Source: JAWWPY01 sp036394075
Lineage (GTDB): Bacteria > Actinomycetota > Actinomycetes > Streptosporangiales > Streptosporangiaceae
Assembly: GCA_036394075.1 (NCBI GenBank)
Contig: DASWFT010000425.1
Location: forward strand, 1-10,918
DNA length: 10,918 nucleotides
Reading direction: 5' to 3'
This document shows, piece after piece, positions 5,951 to 10,918 of this stretch. The notes beneath the pieces were generated by a model, which saw only the letters and a list, made by a program, of their open reading frames with translations, did not search any database and had not been told where the DNA came from. The position numbers and the translations under genes were made by a program. Each line of letters opens with the position of its first letter. Within the stretch, counting starts at the first letter, position 1.

Positions 5951-6289
5951 TGGTGCGCCGCTCGTGCGCCGTCAGCGCGAATCAGGTGGGCGGGCGGTAG
6001 ATCCAGGACGCGAACACTACCTTTCGCGCGAGTTCACGGCCTCCTCGTCGCTGACCTGAGCGAAGCGGCCGGTGGCGGCAGGCCCTGGCTTGGTCAGAGA
6101 TGTGATGCTTGTAACAGCGGTCATGATTCTGCGCCGCTGTCGACGGCCGCGAATAGCTTTGGGTTCTTTGCCTCGCATGAATGGGCCCAGCGGGTGGGCT
6201 GCCGTTGCCGTCGTCCACACTCTGCTTGGTGTGATCGTGCGCCTCCTAACCGGAGGCGATGAGCGGCAGCCCACCCGTCTGTAAGCTGC
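5951..6289. other. Convergent intergenic region with inverted repeats; no gene seen
   Basis: Plus-strand transcription from the island and minus-strand transcription of the LysM gene converge here. Three inverted repeats are visible: CGCGAA (6009-6014) with TTCGCG (6023-6028); a perfect 14-bp pair at 6191-6204 and 6264-6277; and, inside its loop, CGCCTCC (6240-6246) with GGAGGCG (6252-6258). Short open frames on both strands (for example 6072-6284 plus and 6017-6274 minus) lack RBS and family resemblance. The region may be a decayed sequence or a bidirectional terminator. Confidence 0.5.
6240..6258. terminator. Candidate terminator hairpin downstream of the LysM gene
   Basis: A 7-bp perfect stem with a 5-nt loop (TAACC), about 30 bp past the stop of the minus-strand LysM gene and nested in a larger 14-bp inverted repeat (6191-6204 with 6264-6277). 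There is no T-run on either side, which is common for actinobacterial terminators but weakens the call. Confidence 0.4.
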
Positions 6290-7051
6290 CTAGCAGCCGT
6301 CGTATGGCGCCCAGTTGGACTGGCCGCCTTGTGCGATGGCGTTGGCGAACACCTGGTCTTGCTGGGCCGGGCTGGCGTTCCCATAGGCGGCCGGGTTGCC
6401 GCCGTACGCTGCCCATGTGCTGGCGCTGAACTGGTACGCGCCGTAGTAGCCGCCCGCATTCGTCGCCTGGTAGTTGCCCCCAGACTCGCGGGCCCGCACG
6501 CACGCGCCGAACGAGCCGCCCGGTGCGCTGCCCTGATACGCCGCCGGTGCGGTGACTGCCGCGGGAGCGGTAGTGACCGGCGCAGTCGCCGCTGGAGCCT
6601 GCTGGACCGCGATCACCTGGCCGGTCTCGCCGTGTGGCGCGAGCTTCACCGTGAGCCGCTCACCTGGAGTGATCTGGTCTGGGTAAGCTCCGACGACCTT
6701 GATATTGGCGGCGTAGAACCTCGGCCACAGACCAGGGTTACCGAACAGCCGGCCCGAGATGCCTGATAGCGAGTCGCCCGGCTTGACCGTATAGGCAGCG
6801 GGCCGGTCGTTGACCCGCTTATGTGCCATCGAGAACCTCGCGTGGTCGTTGTGAACTGTCGCAATGAGCTCGACCGGTGCGTGGGCGCCGATGCTGTGGC
6901 GCGCGGTGGTGGTAGCTGGCCCGGTTGCGCCGGCTGCCGTGGTCGCGCTGGCCACTGCGCCTGAGGCGATGGCGGCCACGGCGATGGCACTGCCTGCTGA
7001 TGCGGTGAGTGTGGAGAACTTGCGGACGTGTGTCCTCTTGCTGGACAACAT
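6290..7051 (-). CDS. Secreted LysM and Rpf/transglycosylase-like cell-wall hydrolase
   Basis: From the ATG at 7051 the product is 253 aa. A basic N-terminus (SSKRTHVRK) and a hydrophobic Ala-rich core ending near ASA form a signal peptide. A LysM domain follows at about 86-136 (AYTVKPGDSLSGISGRLFG to ITPGERLTV), which binds peptidoglycan. After an Ala/Thr/Pro linker the C-terminal catalytic domain (about 184-253) has CVRARESGGNY with the likely catalytic Glu189, GAYQFSASTWAAYGG, and a terminal Cys that may pair with Cys184. This is the arrangement of actinobacterial resuscitation-promoting-factor-like lytic transglycosylases, which cleave peptidoglycan during growth, sporulation or germination. 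An ATG at 7099 would add 16 residues before the signal peptide; it sits against a strong hairpin, so 7051 is preferred despite a modest AAGGG RBS. Confidence 0.88.
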   Translation of the reverse strand: MLSSKRTHVRKFSTLTASAGSAIAVAAIASGAVASATTAAGATGPATTTARHSIGAHAPVELIATVHNDHARFSMAHKRVNDRPAAYTVKPGDSLSGISGRLFGNPGLWPRFYAANIKVVGAYPDQITPGERLTVKLAPHGETGQVIAVQQAPAATAPVTTAPAAVTAPAAYQGSAPGGSFGACVRARESGGNYQATNAGGYYGAYQFSASTWAAYGGNPAAYGNASPAQQDQVFANAIAQGGQSNWAPYDGC

Positions 7052-7097
7052 GACCCTTCGGTCGTGCACGTAGTGTGCTCGGCTTCCACCCATGGAC

Positions 7098-7126
7098 ATG
7101 CCCGCCGCCGGCTAAACGGGCGGCAT
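7098..7126 (-). promoter_or_regulatory. Leader hairpin upstream of the LysM gene
   Basis: In the transcript of the LysM gene ATGCC (7126-7122) pairs with GGCAT (7102-7098), and after a one-base bulge further G/C pairs extend the stem. It covers the upstream in-frame ATG at 7099 and ends about 46 nt before the preferred start at 7051. Its role is unknown. Confidence 0.4.
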
Positions 7127-7367
7127 TAGGGCATCGGCGTGCGCACGTGTCGCGGGTCAGGGCGACGGGTCACTGTGGCAACCTCGCGCACGCAGGGTGC
7201 TGGAAGCTGCCACCATGCCAAAATTCAGCCCAGAAAAGACTCAAAACCCCGAATAAGACGCTGTGATCTAAATCGTACTGATTATGACTCCCTGCCCGGA
7301 TTTCGCTTCTACCTGCGAGTTTGCTATCCGGAGCAGGGCGTGACCGCCGAATGTTAAATATGTCACA

Positions 7368-7395
7368 ATATTACAAAATCGACCCAATGTGTCTA
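7368..7395 (-). promoter_or_regulatory. Candidate promoter of the LysM gene
   Basis: On the minus strand TAGACA (7395-7390), 5 of 6 bases of the -35 consensus, is followed after 16 bp by TAATAT (7373-7368) as -10. It lies in the only AT-rich stretch of the window (about 7200-7440). Transcription from it would begin near 7361 and leave a leader of about 310 nt before the ATG at 7051, long enough for a structured regulatory element. I looked for the c-di-AMP (ydaO) riboswitch often found upstream of actinobacterial rpf-like genes and did not find its conserved blocks. Confidence 0.5.
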
Positions 7396-7484
7396 CTCTG
7401 TGTAGTCATTGTCTGCGACGCACTGTGACGGAATGATCACATAAGGAGCAGCGAGGTCAGGCCCGAAACGGCAGCCGGCCCGCA

Positions 7485-7874
7485 TCAGATGACAGCGATG
7501 GCGTCGATCTCGACGAGGAACTGTGGGTTGGCCAGCCCCGAGACGATGTAGACGCTGATGGCAGGCGGGTCGGCGGCACCGCCCCATGCCTCCCGGAAGG
7601 CGGCGAAGCCCTCCATGGCGGGCTGGCCCTCGACGATGGCCACGGTCCAGCGAACCACATCCTTCAGTGTCGCCCCCGCGGCGGCGAGCGCCGCCTGCAC
7701 GTTGAGCAGTGCCTGGCGGGCCTGCTCGGCCAGTGTGCCGCCGACGATCGTGCCGTCGGGCCGCACCGCGTTCTGCCCGCCGACGTAGATGGTTTTCGCC
7801 TGCCCTTCGACGACAACGGCCTGCGTGAAGGCGGGATTGCGGACCAGCGACTCAGGGTTGAGATAGGTCTTCAT
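7485..7874 (-). CDS. RidA-family (YjgF/UK114) protein lacking the canonical Arg
   Basis: The 129-aa product is full length for the RidA family of small trimeric proteins, whose archetype hydrolyses reactive enamine/imine intermediates. Recognisable parts are IYVGGQNAVRPDGT (29-42), EQARQALLNVQAALAAAGATLKDVV (50-74) and the C-terminal FLVEIDAIAVI. In archetypal RidA the C-terminal block has PARS with the carboxylate-binding Arg; here it reads PPAIS, so the Arg is replaced by Ile and the classical deaminase is unlikely. It probably belongs to one of the other Rid subgroups, with unknown substrate. The ATG at 7874 is only 21 bp from the start of the divergent CGNR regulator and has no RBS, implying a leaderless mRNA. 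Longer in-frame extensions would run through the regulator gene and are rejected. Confidence 0.9.
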   Translation of the reverse strand: MKTYLNPESLVRNPAFTQAVVVEGQAKTIYVGGQNAVRPDGTIVGGTLAEQARQALLNVQAALAAAGATLKDVVRWTVAIVEGQPAMEGFAAFREAWGGAADPPAISVYIVSGLANPQFLVEIDAIAVI

Positions 7875-7898
7875 GTAACCATCTAAGATGGTTACATG
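7872..7898. promoter_or_regulatory. Perfect dyad (12-bp arms) spanning both divergent start codons
   Basis: CATGTAACCATC (7872-7883), a 3-bp TAA spacer and GATGGTTACATG (7887-7898) form a perfect inverted repeat. The outermost bases are the two start codons: ATG of the RidA-like gene on the minus strand and ATG of the CGNR regulator on the plus strand. Hexamers TAAGAT (7884-7889, plus) and TTAGAT (7886-7881, minus) each end 6 nt before an ATG, as expected for -10 boxes of leaderless genes. A dimeric regulator bound here would shut off both genes; the CGNR protein itself is the obvious candidate. Confidence 0.75.
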
Positions 7899-7910
7899 GC
7901 CAAGCTGCAA
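7881..7910 (-). promoter_or_regulatory. Candidate leaderless promoter of the RidA-like gene
   Basis: On the minus strand TTGCAG (7910-7905) is followed after 18 bp by TTAGAT (7886-7881), which ends 6 nt from the ATG at 7874. The -35 lies inside the first codons of the opposite gene. The plus-strand counterpart has a good -10 (TAAGAT, 7884-7889), but its best -35, TTGAGA at 7858-7863, is 20 bp away and weak. Confidence 0.5.
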
Positions 7911-8486
7911 GGCCTCACCCCGGACGAGGCCCGCCGCTTCCGCACCGGACGTCCCTGCCTTGACCTGGCGCACACCGGCGGTGACGGGCCCTACGCCGTG
8001 TTCGAGCTTGTCTACGAGCCCGGCGACGTGTCCCGTTGGCTGGGCGTGATCACCGGCCTCGACGCCATCGAGGCCGCCGAGCCGGACGTCCATGACACGC
8101 GCGCTCTGCGCCGGGCAGTCTGGAACGCCGCCCACAGGGCGATCGCTGAGCGTCCGCCCGCTGGCCCAGACAGGACGGCCATCAACCGGGCGGCCGCGCG
8201 CCGGCCGCCAGTTCCGCTGCTTGAGGTGTCGGGCGGATCCACGGTGGGCCGACCGCTCACCGCGTCGCAGGTGCTGTCGATGCTCGCCCGGGACGCTGTG
8301 GACCTGTTCGCCGGGACACTGGCCAGCCGGATCCGGGTCTGCGCCGCGGCGGACTGCGGCCTGCTGTACCTCGATCAGTCACGCACCGGCAACCGGCAAT
8401 GGTGCTCGATGCAGCGCTGCGGCACGCGGGCCAAGGTTCGGATGCACCGCGAGCGCAGTCGCGGCCGCGATGGCCACCCTCAATAA
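7896..8486 (+). CDS. ABATE-domain / CGNR zinc-finger transcriptional regulator
   Basis: The 196-aa product has the actinobacterial layout of an N-terminal ABATE (RsfA-like stress) domain (about 12-140: RTGRPCLDLAHTGGD, LRRAVWNAAHRAIAE) and a C-terminal CGNR zinc finger (148-187). The zinc ligands are Cys149, Cys154, Cys170 and Cys175 (CAAADCG, WCSMQRCG). The signature is CGTR instead of CGNR. The basic tail RAKVRMHRERSRGR fits DNA binding. These proteins are presumed one-component, ligand-responsive regulators of the adjacent gene, here the divergent RidA-like gene. The ATG at 7896 has no RBS but a TAAGAT box 6 nt upstream, so a leaderless transcript is likely. Confidence 0.88.
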   Translation: MAKLQGLTPDEARRFRTGRPCLDLAHTGGDGPYAVFELVYEPGDVSRWLGVITGLDAIEAAEPDVHDTRALRRAVWNAAHRAIAERPPAGPDRTAINRAAARRPPVPLLEVSGGSTVGRPLTASQVLSMLARDAVDLFAGTLASRIRVCAAADCGLLYLDQSRTGNRQWCSMQRCGTRAKVRMHRERSRGRDGHPQ

Positions 8487-8630
8487 GGCGATTTACCCAC
8501 AGCCCGCCGGCCGCCTCGGGGCCTCGTCTACGGTGGGCCGTTACGTGCTGGTTTATTTGCCTTACCGATTCAGCAGCGTTACTTTCCGATGGCACGCCTG
8601 AAATCCTCGTCAGGGAGCGGCAGAGTGATC

Positions 8631-9467
8631 ATGGTCAACCGCCAGGTGCGGCTTGCTGCCCGCCCGTCCGGGCTGCCCAGGGCCTCTGACTGGGAGGTAA
8701 CGAGTGAGCCGGTGCCGGCCGCCGGCCCCGGGCAATTCGTCGTAGCGGTCTCGCATCTGTCCATCGACCCGGCGATGCGGGGATGGATGAACGCCAGCGC
8801 CTCCTACATCCCGCCGGTCGAGGTTGGCGCGGTCATGCGTGCTGGCGCGATCGGACTCGTCACGGCGTCCGGGCATCCTGGCTTCGCCGCAGGTGATTAC
8901 GTCTACGGCGCCTTCGGCGTCCAGGAATACGCCTTGTCCGGCGGCGAGGGCGTCATCAAGCTTGACACCTCACTGGCGGAGCCGACGACCTACCTGGGTG
9001 CGCTCGGGATGACCGGGCTCACCGCCTACTTCGCTCTTCTTGACGTAGGGCGGATCCGGGAGGGGGACACGGTCGTCATCTCCGGTGCTGCCGGGGCCGT
9101 AGGTAGCGTCGCGGGCCAGATCGCGAAGCTCAAAGGCTGCCGGGTCATCGGTATCGCGGGCGGCCAGGATAAGTGCGGCACGCTGCTAGAGGAGTTCGGC
9201 TTCGACGCCGCGATCGACTACAAGAGTGAGAACCTGCCTGCAGCATTGCGGGAGCACGCGCCCGGCGGCGTCGACGTCTATTTCGATAACGTGGGCGGAG
9301 ATGTCCTCGACGCTGTCCTGACCCGCCTGGCCCGCGGAGCCGTAGGTGAGGAACATCCCAGCGAATTGGGAGGCCGGGCCTTTAGCGAGCCAGTCTTGAA
9401 ACTGCGGCGAGGACGAAGAGACGTGATTGACGATCATGTCGGCCATGACCCGGTACTCGGCGGATAG
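8631..9467 (+). CDS. NADP-dependent medium-chain oxidoreductase (CurA/leukotriene-reductase-like), 3' truncated by fusion
   Basis: The product starts VNRQVRLAARPSGLPRASDWE and has SIDPAMRGWMN and the dinucleotide-binding fold SGAAGAVGSVAGQIAKLKGCRV, the marks of the zinc-independent MDR family that reduces enones with NADPH (about 335 aa). Homology runs to FDNVGGDVLDAVLTRLARGA near 9340; the rest of the C-terminal lid and dimer region is missing. The remaining about 40 residues to the stop at 9465-9467 are read from the antisense of a GH13 gene fragment, so a stable enzyme is doubtful. The ATG at 8631 follows family alignment; GTG at 8625, 7 nt after AGGGAG (8612-8617), has the better RBS, and an ATG at 8589 has no support. 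Bases 8487-8630 before it hold no gene. Confidence 0.85.
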   Translation: MVNRQVRLAARPSGLPRASDWEVTSEPVPAAGPGQFVVAVSHLSIDPAMRGWMNASASYIPPVEVGAVMRAGAIGLVTASGHPGFAAGDYVYGAFGVQEYALSGGEGVIKLDTSLAEPTTYLGALGMTGLTAYFALLDVGRIREGDTVVISGAAGAVGSVAGQIAKLKGCRVIGIAGGQDKCGTLLEEFGFDAAIDYKSENLPAALREHAPGGVDVYFDNVGGDVLDAVLTRLARGAVGEEHPSELGGRAFSEPVLKLRRGRRDVIDDHVGHDPVLGG

Positions 9468-9682
9468 CGCAGAGAGGTCATCCCAGGAGCCAAGACGAGC
9501 GTCGACCTCGGTGTGGTCCTGGGGATCGAGCCCGCGTCAGCTCCGTCGAAGGGGCGGTAGAACGGGAGGACGTGAACTCCGCCGAACAATCCCTGGAGCG
9601 GCCCGCTGAGCAAAGCGCGCAATCCAGCCAGGTCGCCGCCGAAACGGTCCGCGTAAGCGATCAGCTCGGCCTTGGAACGCAT
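9340..9682 (-). pseudogene. Truncated, frameshifted GH13 sucrose-phosphorylase-like gene
   Basis: The minus-strand translation from the ATG at 9682 (RBS AGGAGAGG just upstream) gives RSKAELIAYADRFGGDL, then LFGGVHVLPFYRPFDGADAG. After a one-base loss near 9529 the correct frame continues as FDPQDHTEVDARLGSWDDL, MADMIVNHVSSSSPQFQDWLAKG and QFAGMFLT. These are the N-terminal landmarks of GH13_18 sucrose phosphorylase/glucosyltransferase enzymes (about 490-560 aa). Only about 115 residues remain; at about 9340 the sequence joins the antisense of the oxidoreductase gene. The catalytic Asp and Glu lie in the lost part, so it is inactive. Confidence 0.82.
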
Positions 9683-9748
9683 ACCTCTCCTCATCGCCGC
9701 CTGGACCATATCTTCCCAGCGCCGTGCAAACGGACGCGTATCCGCCTC

Positions 9749-10918
9749 GTGGCTGCAAAAGAGCCGAGGGGTGTTGTATACACCAGGCCGTGGGTCGCGG
9801 ACTTGATCTTGGATCTTGCCGGGTACCGGGCTGATGAGGATCTTGCGGCGCGGTACGCGGTGGAGCCGTCGGCGGGTGAGGGCGCGTTCTTGGTGCCGAT
9901 GGTCCGGCGGCTGCTGGCGTCCCTGACGGTCCATGGGCGGAAGCTTTCAGATGCGCGGGAGTCGATTCACGCCTATGAGCTGGACGCTGATTCGGCAGCC
10001 CGGGCCGCGCAGCTCGTGGGGCGGGAACTCCGCGAGCATGGTGCGAGCATGCTGGAGGCCCGGGAAGTGGCTGAAGGCTGGGTGAGCGTCGGTGATTACC
10101 TGCTGGCGTCCCCGCCGGATCGGCGGGCGGATCTGGTCGTGGGCAATCCGCCGTATATGCGGTATGACGACCTTCCCGCCCAGGCATTGTCGGCCTACCG
10201 GCGCCTGTACCCGGCGATGGTCGGCCGGTGTGACATTTACGTGGGGTTCATCGAGGCCGGGCTGCGTCAGCTGAAGGACGGCGGGGTGCTGGGGCTCATC
10301 TGCGCAGACCGGTGGATGCGGTCGGCCTACGGTGCTGAGCTGCGGCGCATGATCACGAGCGCGTTCGGGGTGGAGGCGGTCATTGAGATGCATGACGCGC
10401 CCGCGTTCGAGGATGTGGTGGCCGCGTACCCAGCGGTGATCGTGATCCGCCGGGCCCCGCAGCGGACGGTGACCGTCGCGAGCGCGGGCCCTGGGGGCCG
10501 GGCCGCTGCCCGACGGCGGGAGCCTGGCCGACAGGGTCGCGAGGCTGGCCCGTGGCCGGGTGGACGCTGTGCCGGGATTCGCCGCGACCATGGTGGACCG
10601 GTGGTTCCGCGGGACCGCGCCGTGGCCGTCGCTGCAGCCGCGGCAGCTTGGGCTGCTGCAGCGGCTGGAGGCCCGGTTCGGCCCGCTGGAAGACGACCTG
10701 ACGGGCACGAAGGTCGGCATCGGGGTTGCCACGGGCGCGGACCGCGTGTACATCACCACAGACCCGGAGGTGGCCGAACCCGACCGGGTCCTGCCGCTCG
10801 CGATGACCGCAGACACGCGGCACGGCGCGCTCCAGTGGTCCGGGCATTACCTCGTGGACCCGTGGGAGAGGGGCGGTGGCCTGGTCAATCTCGCCGATTA
10901 CCCCCGGCTGCGTTCTTA
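9749..10918 (+). CDS. Eco57I-type N6-adenine DNA methyltransferase, frameshifted, 3' end outside window
   Basis: From GTG at 9749 the frame gives VVYTRPWVADLILDLAG (an N-terminal helix-turn typical of these enzymes), EPSAGEGAF (motif I, SAM binding, residues 39-47) and NPPYMRY (motif IV, residues 133-139, the catalytic NPPY of adenine-N6 MTases). Then come CDIYVGFIEAGLRQLKDGGV and ICADRWMRSAYGAEL. At the G5 run 10493-10497 one extra base shifts the frame; removing it lets the protein continue as LPDGGSLADRVARLARGR, PWPSLQPRQLGLLQRLEARFG and GTKVGIGVATGADRVYITT to the window edge. It would be a modification subunit or the methylase half of a type IIG/ISP enzyme that protects against its own nuclease. 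The start has no RBS and lies 67 bp from the GH13 remnant's start, so the true N-terminus may be lost. Whether the indel is real or a sequencing error is undecided. Confidence 0.82.
   Translation, partial: MAAKEPRGVVYTRPWVADLILDLAGYRADEDLAARYAVEPSAGEGAFLVPMVRRLLASLTVHGRKLSDARESIHAYELDADSAARAAQLVGRELREHGASMLEAREVAEGWVSVGDYLLASPPDRRADLVVGNPPYMRYDDLPAQALSAYRRLYPAMVGRCDIYVGFIEAGLRQLKDGGVLGLICADRWMRSAYGAELRRMITSAFGVEAVIEMHDAPAFEDVVAAYPAVIVIRRAPQRTVTVASAGPGGRAAARRREPGRQGREAGPWPGGRCAGIRRDHGGPVVPRDRAVAVAAAAAAWAAAAAGGPVRPAGRRPDGHEGRHRGCHGRGPRVHHHRPGGGRTRPGPAARDDRRHAARRAPVVRALPRGPVGEGRWPGQSRRLPPAAFL

Noticed and set aside
6017..6284. Short open frames on both strands in the convergent gap
   Set aside because: No RBS, no family similarity, and the inverted repeats explain the structure better.
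7050..7361. c-di-AMP (ydaO) riboswitch upstream of the LysM gene
   Set aside because: The conserved blocks expected for that riboswitch could not be found by eye on the minus strand.
7875..8135. N-terminal extension of the RidA-like protein
   Set aside because: The frame is open to 8135, but RidA homology begins at the ATG at 7874, and the extension is antisense to the CGNR gene.
9537..10816. Long minus-strand open frames (9537-10187 and 9947-10816)
   Set aside because: They are Pro/Arg/His-rich antisense shadows of the methyltransferase, which has clear family motifs on the plus strand.

Overview
The window looks like an accessory stretch of a high-GC actinomycete chromosome (Streptomyces, Actinomadura or Frankia-like grade). 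The pointers are GC-rich codon use in the flanks, an LAL-type LuxR regulator remnant, a LysM/Rpf-like secreted muralytic enzyme, an ABATE/CGNR zinc-finger regulator and tandem VOC proteins. No tRNA, rRNA, CRISPR array or intact transposase was seen.

Left flank (1-2054): the end of a two-domain VOC protein, a 285-bp intergenic region with a 17-bp tandem repeat and several competing hairpins, a small VOC protein, and on the minus strand the decayed, frameshifted remnant of a large LuxR-family (LAL) regulator.

Central island (about 2055-5950): sampled GC falls from about 75% to 50-60%. Two minus-strand genes of unknown function (172 and 162 aa) diverge from three plus-strand genes: a small membrane protein with about three TM segments, a 414-aa protein with an N-terminal MTAN/PNP-like nucleosidase domain plus an unfamiliar helical C-terminal region, and a 206-aa helical protein that starts 7 bp after it. 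The nucleosidase domain has the MTAN-like catalytic residues and resembles the nucleosidase effectors of bacterial conflict systems and fungal NLR-like proteins. Together with the membrane partner, the unknown helical proteins and the composition shift, this is the best candidate for an undescribed, possibly anti-phage, system. The functional link is inference.

Right flank (5951-10918): a convergent intergenic region with inverted repeats; a secreted LysM plus transglycosylase-like protein, minus strand, with a long AT-rich leader and a recognisable promoter; a divergent RidA-family/CGNR regulator pair whose two start codons both lie inside one perfect 12-bp-arm dyad, suggesting shared, leaderless, autoregulated transcription; an NADP-dependent medium-chain oxidoreductase whose 3' end is lost where it fuses to a reversed fragment of a sucrose-phosphorylase-like GH13 gene; and an Eco57I-type N6-adenine DNA methyltransferase running off the right edge with a frameshift at a G5 run. 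The several broken genes around the island indicate a recombination-prone region, although some single-base indels could be sequencing or assembly error.
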